Assembly: GCA_964565895.1 (NCBI GenBank)
Contig: CAZMGT010000019.1
Coordinates: 1 to 56,723, forward strand
Direction: 5' to 3'
DNA length: 56,723 nt
Source of the DNA: CAZMGT01 sp964565895
Lineage (GTDB): Bacteria; Armatimonadota; Zipacnadia; UBA1398; CAZMGT01
The notes beneath the pieces were generated by a model. That model had not been told where the DNA came from and did no database searches. It saw only the letters and a list, made by a program, of their open reading frames with translations. Made by a program: the position numbers and the translations under genes. Position 1 is the first letter of the stretch. Each line of letters begins with the position of its first letter. This document shows positions 1 through 8,736 of this stretch, in pieces.

Positions 1-187
1 GGAATGGACGGGCAAGTGGTGGGCCGGGGAGTGGAAGCCCGGGGCGGAGCAGACGGCCAACGTCCTCGGGGGGAGCTTCGCGGACACCATGCCCGGCAAG
101 TACATTACCTGCATGGACGCCGGCCCGGGGCACCCGCTGCTCTCCGGGCCGCAGTATGGGTTCCGCTGCTGCAAGGACGTTAAGTAG
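1..187 (+). CDS. C-terminal fragment of a formylglycine-generating-enzyme-like (SUMF1/FGE-sulfatase) protein
   Basis: Only the last 61 codons are inside the window, read in the frame starting at base 2 and ending in TAG at 185-187. The closing residues, ending YGFRCCKDVK, resemble the C-terminal signature of SUMF1/FGE-type domains, which commonly end in a G-F-R-C motif. The family includes oxygenases that convert a sulfatase cysteine to formylglycine, but many bacterial members have other or unknown roles. Which kind this is cannot be decided from the fragment. The next gene starts 27 bases downstream on the same strand. Confidence 0.6.
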   Translation, partial: EWTGKWWAGEWKPGAEQTANVLGGSFADTMPGKYITCMDAGPGHPLLSGPQYGFRCCKDVK

Positions 188-214
188 GCGGCAGTTGCCC
201 AGGGAGCAAACCAC

Positions 215-3200
215 ATGCCACGGGCTCTCGCCTCCCAGCAGAAGATGCGCGCCCTAGGGCTTGTTTTGGCGCTCTGCCTGGCGCCCGCTCTGGGGCGGGC
301 CGCGGCGGCGAAGGAGATCGCCGTGTTGTTTACCGGCGAGACGCACGCCATGCTCGGCCCGTGCGAGTGCCCCATTGCCCCGGAGGGGGGCGTGGCGCGC
401 CGGGCGACGGCGATCCGCGCCGTGCGCCGCGGCGGACTGACACCGACGCTCCTCGTTGACGCGGGCGGGATGTTCGCCGGCGGGGTCTACGACGAGTATA
501 CGCTGGGGCGTGAGGTAGACCGCGAGCGCACGCTGGCTTATCTGCGCGCGGTGCGCGCGATGGGCTACGATGCGCTTGCCGTGGGCGACGAGGAGCTGGC
601 CTGGGGCGTGGAGTTTTTGCGCCAGGCGGCGGAGATCGTTGGCGCGCCGTTTGTCTCGGCAAACGTGCGCCTCGCCGGTGCACCGCAGCTCGTGCGGCCG
701 TATGTGATAAAGGAGGTTGGGGGCAAGCGGTTTGGCGTTTTCGGGCTGACCACCGACGAGGTGTTTTGCTACGACGATCTGGCTCTGCCCCAAGGAGTAA
801 CCGTGGAGGACCCGATCGTTGCCGCGCAGCGCGTGGTGCGCGTGCTCCGGCCAAAGGTGGACTTCGTCGTCGCGTTAAGCCACCTGGGCGAGGAGCGCTC
901 GCGCGAGCTCGCGGAGAAGGTCGCCGGGATTGACATTATCGTAAACGGCCACCGGCGGACGGAGGCCGCGGGCGTCTACGACGAAGTGGGGCAGGCGATC
1001 TTTTTGCAATTTAGCTTTCAGGGGCGAGCCTTGGGCCGGCTGGACTTGATCCTCGACGAGCAGGGCAAGCTCGTCGACTTTCGCGCGCGCGAGATTCGCC
1101 TGGGCGACGACATCGCCGACGACCCGCAGCTTGCGCAGCTTGTGCGCGACTTTCAGCGGCGGCTTGCGGGCGACCTGGGGCGGAAAATTAAGGCGCGGCT
1201 TGAGCTTTACGTCATGGCCGACTGCCCCTATGGCCAGCAGGCGGAGCGCACGGTGTTTCTCAGCGTGCAGGAGTTTGGGCGGACAAAGGTTGACGTAGCG
1301 CGCAGGTTCATCGCGAGCGTGGACGAGCGCGGGGTGTTTCGCTCGCTGCACGGGCCGGAGGAAGTGCAGGAGGACCTGCGCCAGATTTGCATCGAGCGGC
1401 TCTATGGCGGCCGCGTGTGGGAGTATGCGCTAAACCGCGGGGCGCGCGCGGGCGAGCCGTGGGAGGCCATCGCCCGGGCGGTGGGCATGGAGCCGAAGAG
1501 GATCGCCGACTGCCTGGAGCGCGGGCTTGCCCAGGGCATTTTGCGCAGGCATGTGCAGCGGACAACGCGCCTGCGGATTGACTCCTCGCCGACGATCTAC
1601 ATCAACAACCGCCGGATAGAGGGGCCGGTTACCTATGCCGCCGTCGTGCGCGCGCTGTGTGGGGTGTTTCCCGAGGTCCTGCGGCCGGCGGTGTGTGCGC
1701 GCGTTCCCGCGTGCGAGCGCGATGCGGACTGCGTTAAGCCGGGCAAAATTGGTATTTGCCAGAGCCCGGGGACGCCCCAGGCGCGCTGCGTGTTTCGCGA
1801 CCCCGTTCCCGTGCGCATGACGGTGCTTACCAGCGACAAAATATTGTTTGCCGACACGGCCACGGTGGAGGGCTATCTGGCGCGCCTTTTTCCTGGGCTG
1901 CAGGTGGAGCACGTGGATCGGGCGACCCCGCGGGGGAAGGCGCTGGAGCGGGAGATGAATGTTAGCGCGCTGCCCGCGTACTTCTTGGACAAGACGGTGG
2001 AGAAGGCGGCGCGGTTTTCTGCCATCGAGCCGGAGCTGATAAAGCACGAGGACTGCTATCAACTGGGGCCGCGGCTGGGGCGACCGACGCTTTTGCTTGG
2101 GCGCAAGCGCGCGGAGGGGCGGGTGGATTTGTTTATTCCCGCGCTGGGGGCGCGCTCGCTGGGCTTTGCGGCAAAGCTCGTGCGCGCCGCCCAGCGCCCC
2201 GTGGGGCGGGAGAAGATTAGGCTTTTTTTGCATTGGATTTGCTTCCGCGGGGGCGAGGGAGAGCTTGAGGCGCCGGCGGGGCTGTTTGAGCTTGAGGAGG
2301 CGGCGCGCCAGGCCGCGGTGTGGCGGCTTTATCCGGAAAAGCTGCCCCGATACCTTGAGGAGCGGGCAAAGGCGGCGACGACGAGCTACTGGGACGTTCC
2401 CCTGCGCCGCGCGGGGCTAGACCCCGCGGAGATCCGCCGTGTGGCGCAAAGCGAGGAGATTAAGCAAAAGCTCCTCGCCGACGCCGATCTTGCCCGCGCC
2501 GTGGGCATTCGCCAGGGTTTGGCACTGCTCTATGCCAACCAAGAGGTGGCCCTGATCCTCACGCCGGAGCAACTGGCCTCGGCGCTGGACCGCCTGGGGA
2601 TAAACGCCGAGCGGCTGACGGTGCTTTATTCGAGCAACCTCAACGGAATGCTCCGCGCGTGCGGCTGCCCGGGGAACCCGTTCGGCGGTGTGGCGCGTAT
2701 GGCGCGCGTGGTGCGCTCCGTGCGCCAGGCCCTGCCTCACGCCCTGCTTCTGGATGCCGGCGACATGCTCGCCGGGCTGGGCGAGGCGCCGGATATCCAG
2801 CGGGCGACGTATATGCTCAAGGCCGCGCAGGCGATGGGCTATACCGCGGTTGCCGTGGGCGACCAGGACGTAGCCCTGGGCAAGGAGTTCCTCCAGGCCG
2901 TCGTGGCGGGCAACGCTGCGCCGTTTGTCTGCTCCAACGCGACGTGGGCCGACGGCCAGCCCGTGGCCCCGCGCTATCGCGTCGTGCGCGCGGGGGGCGT
3001 GCGCGTGGGGATCATCGCGCTGCTTTCCGAGCGGGCGGCGCAGGCCACGCCCGCGGCGCGCAAGCTGCTGCGCATGAGCGACCCCCTGGCCGCGGCGCGC
3101 GAGCTGGCCGCGGAGCTGCGGGGGAAGGTGGACGTGCTCATTGCGCTTTCGCACCAGACGCGGGGCGAGACACAGGCCCTGGCCGAGGCCGTGCCCGAGC

Positions 3201-3838
3201 TGGATGTTATCGTGGCAGGGCATACGGGGCTTTCCCTAAAGCGGCCGCGGCGCGCGGGGCAGGCGTGGCTCGTCCAGGCGGGGCGCGACGGAGAGTTCGT
3301 CGGCCGGCTGACGGTGAAGCTCGACGAGCGGGGCGCGGTTGCCGCGGTTGAGGGGCGGCTCGTTACCTTGGACAGCTCCGTGGCGGAGGATCCCGAGGTG
3401 CAGGCGATCGTCGCGGAGTTTGAAAAGCGGCGGGCGGAGGAGTTTGCCGCGCGGCTTGCCGCGCTCCCTGTGGACGCGCAGCTTACCCCGGAGGCCTGTG
3501 GGCGCTGCCATGCGCGGGAGCTGGAGCAGTGGCGGCGCACGGGCCACGCCCGCGCCGCGGCGACGCTCGAGGCGAGCGGCCGGTTGTATGAGCCGGAGTG
3601 CTGGCGCTGCCACTCCACCAAGCCCACGCGGCGGGGGTTTGCCGAGATGCCCAATGTGTCATGCGTGGCCTGCCACAGGGTAAAGCGGCCCACGGCGACG
3701 GGGCACGAGCGGCTGCGCGCGGAGGTTCCTCAAGCGGTTTGCCTGGCCTGCCACACCACGGGGCGCAGCCCAAACTTCGACTATGGCACGTATCTCTCGC
3801 GCGTGGTGCACCGCGGGGCGGAGGTTGCCGCGCGCTAG
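215..3838 (+). CDS. Exported multidomain protein: metallophosphatase, DsbA/thioredoxin-like modules, second metallophosphatase, tetrahaem cytochrome c554-like end
   Basis: A 1207-residue protein with an N-terminal signal peptide (hydrophobic stretch near residues 12-30). Residues about 34-330 look like a 5'-nucleotidase-type calcineurin-like phosphoesterase (motifs LVDAGG, SANV, ALSHLG, NGH). Residues about 330-490 look like a DsbA-type thioredoxin fold: C337-P-Y-G, with the second active-site cysteine absent, and a cis-proline-like SSPT at P459. A cysteine-rich linker and at least one further thioredoxin-like stretch follow. A second phosphoesterase runs from about 800 to 1080 (LLDAGDML, CSNAT, ALSHQT, AGHTG). 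The end carries four CxxCH haem motifs starting at C1095, C1129, C1150 and C1176, in a cytochrome c554-like arrangement. It probably acts outside the inner membrane in redox chemistry; the substrate is unknown. The start has GGGAG upstream; an in-frame ATG at 245 is an alternative. Confidence 0.8.
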   Translation: MPRALASQQKMRALGLVLALCLAPALGRAAAAKEIAVLFTGETHAMLGPCECPIAPEGGVARRATAIRAVRRGGLTPTLLVDAGGMFAGGVYDEYTLGREVDRERTLAYLRAVRAMGYDALAVGDEELAWGVEFLRQAAEIVGAPFVSANVRLAGAPQLVRPYVIKEVGGKRFGVFGLTTDEVFCYDDLALPQGVTVEDPIVAAQRVVRVLRPKVDFVVALSHLGEERSRELAEKVAGIDIIVNGHRRTEAAGVYDEVGQAIFLQFSFQGRALGRLDLILDEQGKLVDFRAREIRLGDDIADDPQLAQLVRDFQRRLAGDLGRKIKARLELYVMADCPYGQQAERTVFLSVQEFGRTKVDVARRFIASVDERGVFRSLHGPEEVQEDLRQICIERLYGGRVWEYALNRGARAGEPWEAIARAVGMEPKRIADCLERGLAQGILRRHVQRTTRLRIDSSPTIYINNRRIEGPVTYAAVVRALCGVFPEVLRPAVCARVPACERDADCVKPGKIGICQSPGTPQARCVFRDPVPVRMTVLTSDKILFADTATVEGYLARLFPGLQVEHVDRATPRGKALEREMNVSALPAYFLDKTVEKAARFSAIEPELIKHEDCYQLGPRLGRPTLLLGRKRAEGRVDLFIPALGARSLGFAAKLVRAAQRPVGREKIRLFLHWICFRGGEGELEAPAGLFELEEAARQAAVWRLYPEKLPRYLEERAKAATTSYWDVPLRRAGLDPAEIRRVAQSEEIKQKLLADADLARAVGIRQGLALLYANQEVALILTPEQLASALDRLGINAERLTVLYSSNLNGMLRACGCPGNPFGGVARMARVVRSVRQALPHALLLDAGDMLAGLGEAPDIQRATYMLKAAQAMGYTAVAVGDQDVALGKEFLQAVVAGNAAPFVCSNATWADGQPVAPRYRVVRAGGVRVGIIALLSERAAQATPAARKLLRMSDPLAAARELAAELRGKVDVLIALSHQTRGETQALAEAVPELDVIVAGHTGLSLKRPRRAGQAWLVQAGRDGEFVGRLTVKLDERGAVAAVEGRLVTLDSSVAEDPEVQAIVAEFEKRRAEEFAARLAALPVDAQLTPEACGRCHARELEQWRRTGHARAAATLEASGRLYEPECWRCHSTKPTRRGFAEMPNVSCVACHRVKRPTATGHERLRAEVPQAVCLACHTTGRSPNFDYGTYLSRVVHRGAEVAAR

Positions 3839-4392
3839 GCGCGGGGCTGGAGGAGCTGCTCCGCGGCGGCGAGGATCGCCTCCTCGCTGGCCAGGCGCCC
3901 CTTGCCCACCATGCCGCAGGCGAGGTAGCCCTCCTCGGGTTCGACAAAGGCATAGCCCAGCTTTTTCAGCTCGGCGATGTTTCGCTGAAGCACGGGGCTC
4001 TCCCACATGTTGGTGTTCATCGCCGGGCAGAGGAGGACGGGGCAGCGCGCGGCAAGGAGCACCGTGCTCAACAGATCGTCAGCGATGCCCGCCCACAGCT
4101 TGCCGATGATGTTCGCCGTCGCGGGGACGACGAGGACGAGCTCCGCCCACTGGGCGAGCTCGACGTGGCCGTGTTCGCGCGGGCGGTGTTCGTCGAACAT
4201 GGCCACCGCGGTGCGCCGGCCGGTTAGGCTGTCGAACGTTAGGGGAGAGACGAAGCGCGTGGCGTTTTCGGTCATCACCGTTTGCACTTCGGCGCCCTGC
4301 TGCACGAGGCGGCTGGCCAGGCCGGCCGCTTTGTAGGCGGCGATGCCTCCGCAGACACCGAGGACGATGTGCCGTTGGGAAAACGCGCTCAT
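3835..4392 (-). CDS. coaC: Phosphopantothenoylcysteine decarboxylase (stand-alone CoaC)
   Basis: A 185-residue flavoprotein of the HFCD family that decarboxylates 4'-phosphopantothenoylcysteine to 4'-phosphopantetheine in coenzyme A synthesis. Visible family motifs are the N-terminal GGIAAYKA nucleotide-binding loop, a histidine-bearing HVELAQWAE helix, PATANII, the PAMNTNMW clamp and the LACGMVGKGR segment carrying the expected active-site cysteine. The length fits the CoaC half of the usual CoaBC fusion. The ATG at 4392 overlaps the coaB stop by four bases, so the two genes are probably translationally coupled. The last four bases overlap the stop of the convergent large cytochrome gene. 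Confidence 0.88.
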   Translation of the reverse strand: MSAFSQRHIVLGVCGGIAAYKAAGLASRLVQQGAEVQTVMTENATRFVSPLTFDSLTGRRTAVAMFDEHRPREHGHVELAQWAELVLVVPATANIIGKLWAGIADDLLSTVLLAARCPVLLCPAMNTNMWESPVLQRNIAELKKLGYAFVEPEEGYLACGMVGKGRLASEEAILAAAEQLLQPRA

Positions 4393-5051
4393 GTCCCTAG
4401 CCTCTCCTCGACAAAGCGGACAACCGCCTGAGCGATGGCCTGCTTGCCCTGCGCGCGCTCGACAATGCGCCCGTCGGGGGCGATAAGCAGGGCGGTGTGG
4501 CGACCGGCGCGGATGGTGCGTAGGTCGTTGGCCACGACGAGGTCCGCGCGGCAACGCTGGGCCATCGCCCGCGCGGCGCGGGCGAGCTGGACATCGTTCG
4601 CGCCGACCTCTAGCTTAAACCCGACAAGCACCGCCTGCGGGGCGAGCTCGCGTATGCGGTCGATGACCTTGGGCGTGGGGCGCAGGGTAATCGTCCACTC
4701 GCCCGCGGCCGAGGAGACCTTGCCCGAGGCGACCTGGACGGGCTCGAAGTCGAGCACGGCCATGGCGTGGACGATGGCCTCGTAGGTCTGCTTGCTGAGA
4801 AGCTGCTCCACGGTGCGCAAGAGCTCGGGCACGGTGTCTACGCGGTGGCACGTGTAGCGCACGCCGGGGCCGTTGGGGAGGGAGACGCTCTCTGCGCCGC
4901 AGATGTGAGTGACCAGCGCCCCGGCCTGGAGGAAGGCGTGAGCGAGCTGGACGCCGAGCTCGCCGGTGGAGTAGTTGGAGATATAGCGCACCTCGTCGAG
5001 CGGTGCGCGGGTCGGGCCGGACGTGAGCAAGACGCGCTTTTGCTCGAGCAT
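4389..5051 (-). CDS. coaB: Phosphopantothenate--cysteine ligase (stand-alone CoaB)
   Basis: A 220-residue protein matching the CoaB half of CoaBC, which joins cysteine to 4'-phosphopantothenate using a nucleotide triphosphate. Recognisable parts are the N-terminal TSGPTRAPLDEVRYISN segment with a following STGELG loop, and the central VLVGFKLE strand near residue 140. A GAGGAG ribosome-binding site sits five bases before the ATG. The gene precedes coaC in the same operon, the reverse of the domain order in the fused enzyme (CoaC first). Split coaB and coaC genes are known in some bacteria, so this is unusual but has precedent. Confidence 0.86.
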   Translation of the reverse strand: MLEQKRVLLTSGPTRAPLDEVRYISNYSTGELGVQLAHAFLQAGALVTHICGAESVSLPNGPGVRYTCHRVDTVPELLRTVEQLLSKQTYEAIVHAMAVLDFEPVQVASGKVSSAAGEWTITLRPTPKVIDRIRELAPQAVLVGFKLEVGANDVQLARAARAMAQRCRADLVVANDLRTIRAGRHTALLIAPDGRIVERAQGKQAIAQAVVRFVEERLGT

Positions 5052-5185
5052 TGTGTTCTCCTCGGGCGTATGGTTGATTCGACAGCGGAGCGGCGCTGTC
5101 CTTTGCCCGTGCAGGGTTGGCCCGACGGGTGTCGAATTTAAAAAGGCGTGTGTTAACTAAAGCCGCCTTGCGGAGGTGGGCAGCA

Positions 5186-6349
5186 ATGGGACGGAAAGCG
5201 GGGCGCCTGAGCAGGCGCGAGTTTTTAAAAGCGGGGGCCCTGGGCGTGGGCGCCGCCGTGGGCGGTGCGCTCGCTCGCCCGGGGGCAGCGCAGAAGAAAG
5301 AGCCCATCCCTGTGCGCCCGCTGGGCAAAACGGGGCTTAGCGTGAGTGCCATTGGCTTCGGCAGCTATGGCTTTTCCAACCCCGCCGTGCTCGAGGCCGC
5401 GCTCGACGCCGGCGTTACGCTAATCTGCACCGCAGCGAACTACCAAAACGGCAACGCCGAGCGGACGATCGGCGAGGTGATCAAAAAGCGCCGCGACCAA
5501 GTTGTCCTGTGCACGGGGTGGCGCACGCCGAAGGGGACTACCGCGGACGAGATTTTGCGCATGCTCGACGAGAGCCTAAAGCGCCTGCAGACGGACCATA
5601 TCGAGATTATGCGCGTGCACAACTGCAACGATCCCGAGGAGCTGGCGCAGCAGGCGATTTTCGACGCGTTCGCCAAGGCCAAGGAGGCAGGGAAGGTTAA
5701 GCTGCTCGGCGTTTCCGGGCACGGCAAGCGCCTGCCCGAGGTGTACCAGGAGGCGATTCGCCTCAAGTCCTATAGCGTGCTCATGGGCAGGTATAACTTC
5801 ATGGAGTTCCCCAAGCAGCCGGAGATCATCAAGCAGGCGGGCGAGCAGGGGTTGGGCGTTATCGCGTTTAAGGTCGGCGCGGGAAAGCAGGAGCCGCTCA
5901 TTAAAGAGCTCATGGGCAAGGGGATGGACTTTCGCCGCGCGTGCGTAAAGTGGGCGCTGAGCAACGAGAACGTCTCTAGCGTGCTTTACTTCTTCCGCAG
6001 CCTGGACGACGTTACCGCGATTACCGCGGGGCTGGACGAGCCGCTGAGCGAGGAGGAGGAGCGGCTGCTCGCCATCTATCGCAAGGCGGCGTGGCACAGC
6101 TATTGCCGCTATTGCGGGACGTGCGCCGAGGGCTGCCCCTATGGGGTGGAGGTCGCGGAGATCATGCGCTACGCGATGTATTTCCGCTTTTACGGGCTAG
6201 AGAAGGAGGCGATGCGGCTTTATGCCGCGTTGCCCGAGGAGCGCACGGCGGCGCGCTGCGCGGAATGCGCCGGGGAGTGCCTGGGGCGCTGCCCCTATGG
6301 CCTGCCCACGCGGGATAACCTGCTTGCTGCGCACGCGCTGCTTACCTAG
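5186..6349 (+). CDS. TAT-exported aldo/keto reductase family protein with C-terminal iron-sulfur motifs
   Basis: A 387-residue protein. The start is set by GGAGGT nine bases before the ATG. A twin-arginine signal (LSRREFLKAG) predicts export of a folded, cofactor-bearing protein. Residues about 42-310 form an aldo/keto reductase TIM barrel (RPLGKTGLSVSAIGFGSYG). The usual catalytic tetrad is altered: the Asp position reads C81 and the Lys position near 111 reads G, while Y86 and H145 remain. After the barrel come C-x2-C-x2-C-x3-C-P (CRYCGTCAEGCP) and a second cysteine cluster (CAECAGECLGRCP), consistent with one or two [4Fe-4S] clusters. Many relatives are annotated only as aldo/keto reductases; the substrate is unknown. 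Confidence 0.82.
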   Translation: MGRKAGRLSRREFLKAGALGVGAAVGGALARPGAAQKKEPIPVRPLGKTGLSVSAIGFGSYGFSNPAVLEAALDAGVTLICTAANYQNGNAERTIGEVIKKRRDQVVLCTGWRTPKGTTADEILRMLDESLKRLQTDHIEIMRVHNCNDPEELAQQAIFDAFAKAKEAGKVKLLGVSGHGKRLPEVYQEAIRLKSYSVLMGRYNFMEFPKQPEIIKQAGEQGLGVIAFKVGAGKQEPLIKELMGKGMDFRRACVKWALSNENVSSVLYFFRSLDDVTAITAGLDEPLSEEEERLLAIYRKAAWHSYCRYCGTCAEGCPYGVEVAEIMRYAMYFRFYGLEKEAMRLYAALPEERTAARCAECAGECLGRCPYGLPTRDNLLAAHALLT

Positions 6350-6397
6350 GCCAGGCGCGCGCGCTTTGGAGAGCGCTCCGGTGAAGGAGGCGGGGAG

Positions 6398-7309
6398 ATG
6401 AGCAAACGAGCGCTTGTGGTCGCTGTTGCGGCAGTAGCCCTGGCTGCGGGGAGCGCAGCGCTGGGGGCTGGGGCGACTGCTCTGCTCCCACCGAGCGGGG
6501 CCGTTGACGGCTGGCAGCGCAGCGGCCCGACGGTTACCTATGTTCCGAGCAACCTCTACCAGTACATCGACGGCGCGGCCGACGGCTACCTCGTGTTCGA
6601 CTTTCGCCTGCTGGGCCACGCGGAATACGTAAACCCCGCGGTTGAGGGGCAGAAGATCGTGGTGGACGTATACGAGATGGCCACGCCGGAGGATGCGTTT
6701 GGCATCTACTCCGTGGAGCGCTCGCCGGAGGTCAAGTTCTTGCCGTTGGGCGACCAGGGATATGCCACGGCGCGCTCGGTGACCTTTCACCAAAACCGGT
6801 TTTACGTGCGCATTCAAGCGCGGCGGCCGGGGAGCGCGGCGCAGGAGGCGATGCTTGCCTTGGCGCGGGCGGTGTCTAAGCTTGCGCCGCGGGGGACGGG
6901 CCAGCCGCGCATGTTGCGCATCTTCCCCCGGCCCTCGCGGATTGTAAACAGCGAGCGCTACGTTCGGGGCGCGGTGCTCGGCCACGAGTTCCTCCCCAGG
7001 GGCTATATGGCCGACTATGAGGAGGGCGAGAACCGAGTGCGCCTGGTGGCCATTGACTGGCCACGGGCGGAGGACGCGGCGGAGGCGATGGCCAAGCTCG
7101 CGGAGTTTATCGGCGAGGAGCGCCTGCGCAAGGTAGACGGATTGGGCGACGCCGCGTTTGACGCGCGGGATAAGTACCTTGGCCGAATGCTTGTGTTTCG
7201 CGAGGGCCGGCTGCTCGGCGCAGTGGTCGGCTTTAGCGAGCTGCGCTGGGCGGAGAGCAGGGCGCGTATGATGCTCCAGCGCTGGCGGCAGTGGTGGGGC
7301 GAGAAGTAG
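6398..7309 (+). CDS. DUF6599-family exported protein
   Basis: A 303-residue protein with a clear N-terminal signal peptide (residues 1-26). After cleavage it opens with W-x-R-S-G-P-x-V-T-Y and NLYQYIDGAADGYLVFDF, the pattern I associate with DUF6599. A repeat-like second half (about 170-303) again contains DYEEG and GDAAFDA-type segments. No catalytic residues are evident. AAGGAGG lies 9 bases before the ATG. It follows the TAT reductase by 48 bases and may be cotranscribed with it. The function is unknown; a periplasmic or surface role is inferred from the signal only. Confidence 0.68.
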   Translation: MSKRALVVAVAAVALAAGSAALGAGATALLPPSGAVDGWQRSGPTVTYVPSNLYQYIDGAADGYLVFDFRLLGHAEYVNPAVEGQKIVVDVYEMATPEDAFGIYSVERSPEVKFLPLGDQGYATARSVTFHQNRFYVRIQARRPGSAAQEAMLALARAVSKLAPRGTGQPRMLRIFPRPSRIVNSERYVRGAVLGHEFLPRGYMADYEEGENRVRLVAIDWPRAEDAAEAMAKLAEFIGEERLRKVDGLGDAAFDARDKYLGRMLVFREGRLLGAVVGFSELRWAESRARMMLQRWRQWWGEK

Positions 7310-7337
7310 CGCGCACAACGCAGGGAGGCGACAAAAA

Positions 7338-7369
7338 GCGAAGCGCCCGCCACGCGGCGGGCGCTTCGC
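7338..7369 (-). terminator. Perfect 14-bp hairpin terminator between convergent genes
   Basis: GCGAAGCGCCCGCC pairs perfectly with its complement across a four-base ACGC loop. Read on the minus strand, the stem is followed by TTTTTG, so it fits a Rho-independent terminator for the PorV-like gene that ends at 7392. It may also stop read-through from the DUF6599 gene on the other strand, although no T-run follows the stem on that side. Confidence 0.85.
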
Positions 7370-7391
7370 CTGCTAAAGCCTGGACTCCCCG

Positions 7392-8513
7392 CTAGAACTC
7401 GAGGTGGAAGCCAATAGCAGTTTGCGTGGTGAGCTTAGAGCCCACGCCGATGTCCAACCGCGCCGGGCCGAAGTCTAGCCCCAAGCCGTAGGTGGGCGTG
7501 GTGTTGTTTAGCCCCACGCGGAGATAGGCGACATCGAACACGCGGCGCTCAAGGCCGACGTGCATGGTAACGGGCATGCCGTTGGCTGCGCTGATGTTGT
7601 GCAGGTCGAAGGCGATGGTGAAGTGCTCGTTGGGCTTGTGCATAAAGCCGACGTCGATGGTCGGCTTAATGGTTAGGGTGTTTGCGCCAGTGAACAACGT
7701 CGGAGCGTTGACGTTGCGCACGACGATGCCAAAGCGCGTATCGGGCGAGGTTTGCTTAATCGCGCCGAGATCCACTGCGATGTGCGGGCCCTGATCGAAC
7801 ACGGGCGAGCCCCAGCCCGCGGTGTTCGAGGTAAACGTCGTCCCGTCGTTAATGTTCGTCGCCGTGCCCGTGACCGTGCCGCCCGGGACATAGGCCCCGC
7901 CAATGGTCTTAACGGTGATCCCGACATCCCACTCGCCCACGCCCTTGGCATAGGAGATGCCCGCCTGGGCGATGGCCAGCGCGCCCGGGCTGGTGATCGT
8001 TACGCTGCGATAGTTGGGGTTCGTGGGGTCGGAGGGATCGGTGCGGCTGGTGGTCATGGTAAACGTGCCCGAGGAGAGGGCCACGGTGTGCACGCCGACG
8101 TTGCCCACGTTAAAGCCAAAGAACGGGTTAAAGCCCAGGCCGATTTGCTGGCCGGAGACCGACTCCGCCACGGGGAACAGGCGGTCGAGATCGGAAAACT
8201 GGAACTGCTCCAGGTTGAGCAGCGACTGTCCCGCGGTGACCAGGTCTTGCAGGGCGCGCAGGCCGGTGCTCTGGCCGGTGATCTCGATGTCCGGAAAGCC
8301 GCTTTCGCCATAGGCCGCGCCCGCGGGGTTCCAGTAGCAGCCGGTCAGGTCGTCGGCAACGGCGACATAGGCGCCGCCCAGTGCCGTGGCACGCGCGCCA
8401 ACGCTGTTAAACGAGAGCGTGCCGTAAAGATTTCCCGGCTGCGCCCACGCACAAGCGCCCAGGATAAGAGCAACTGCAGCACAGCCGACAAGCAACGCGC
8501 CGAGTTTGTTCAA
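7392..8513 (-). CDS. PorV/UPF0164-like outer-membrane beta-barrel protein
   Basis: A 373-residue exported protein. The likely start is TTG at 8513, nine bases after a strong GGAGGT, and gives a normal signal peptide (MNKLGALLVG... ending at AWAQ). The mature N-terminus reads SVGARATALGGAYVAVADD followed by a YWNPAG motif, the hallmark of PorV/PorQ/UPF0164 and FadL-like barrels. The rest alternates short polar and hydrophobic segments as in a beta-barrel, and it ends in phenylalanine (IGFHLEF), as outer-membrane proteins often do. PorV-type proteins act in type IX secretion or as outer-membrane scaffolds. No other type IX gene is visible here, so that role is not claimed. Confidence 0.75.
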   Translation of the reverse strand: MNKLGALLVGCAAVALILGACAWAQPGNLYGTLSFNSVGARATALGGAYVAVADDLTGCYWNPAGAAYGESGFPDIEITGQSTGLRALQDLVTAGQSLLNLEQFQFSDLDRLFPVAESVSGQQIGLGFNPFFGFNVGNVGVHTVALSSGTFTMTTSRTDPSDPTNPNYRSVTITSPGALAIAQAGISYAKGVGEWDVGITVKTIGGAYVPGGTVTGTATNINDGTTFTSNTAGWGSPVFDQGPHIAVDLGAIKQTSPDTRFGIVVRNVNAPTLFTGANTLTIKPTIDVGFMHKPNEHFTIAFDLHNISAANGMPVTMHVGLERRVFDVAYLRVGLNNTTPTYGLGLDFGPARLDIGVGSKLTTQTAIGFHLEF

Positions 8514-8736
8514 CTGGTGCACACCTCCACCGTTGCTCACTATCCGCGATGTTGCATCACGAATAGTAAAACTTTGCGAGCAGTTTTGTCGTTCACGGCC
8601 CCGACCGTTCGCCCCAGGGAGCCGGAAGACCTCTTCGCGGGTGCTTTTTCTTGCCCGCGCCGCCGTTCTCCTCCGCGGGCAGGAAATTCTTGCCCGGCCA
8701 AGCAACCTTTTCCACAAAAACTGCCGCGGAGCAAAA

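Noticed and set aside
7392..8513. Type IX secretion system
   Set aside because: Only a PorV-like barrel is present; no PorL/M/N, Sov/SprA or C-terminal secretion domains are seen in the window.
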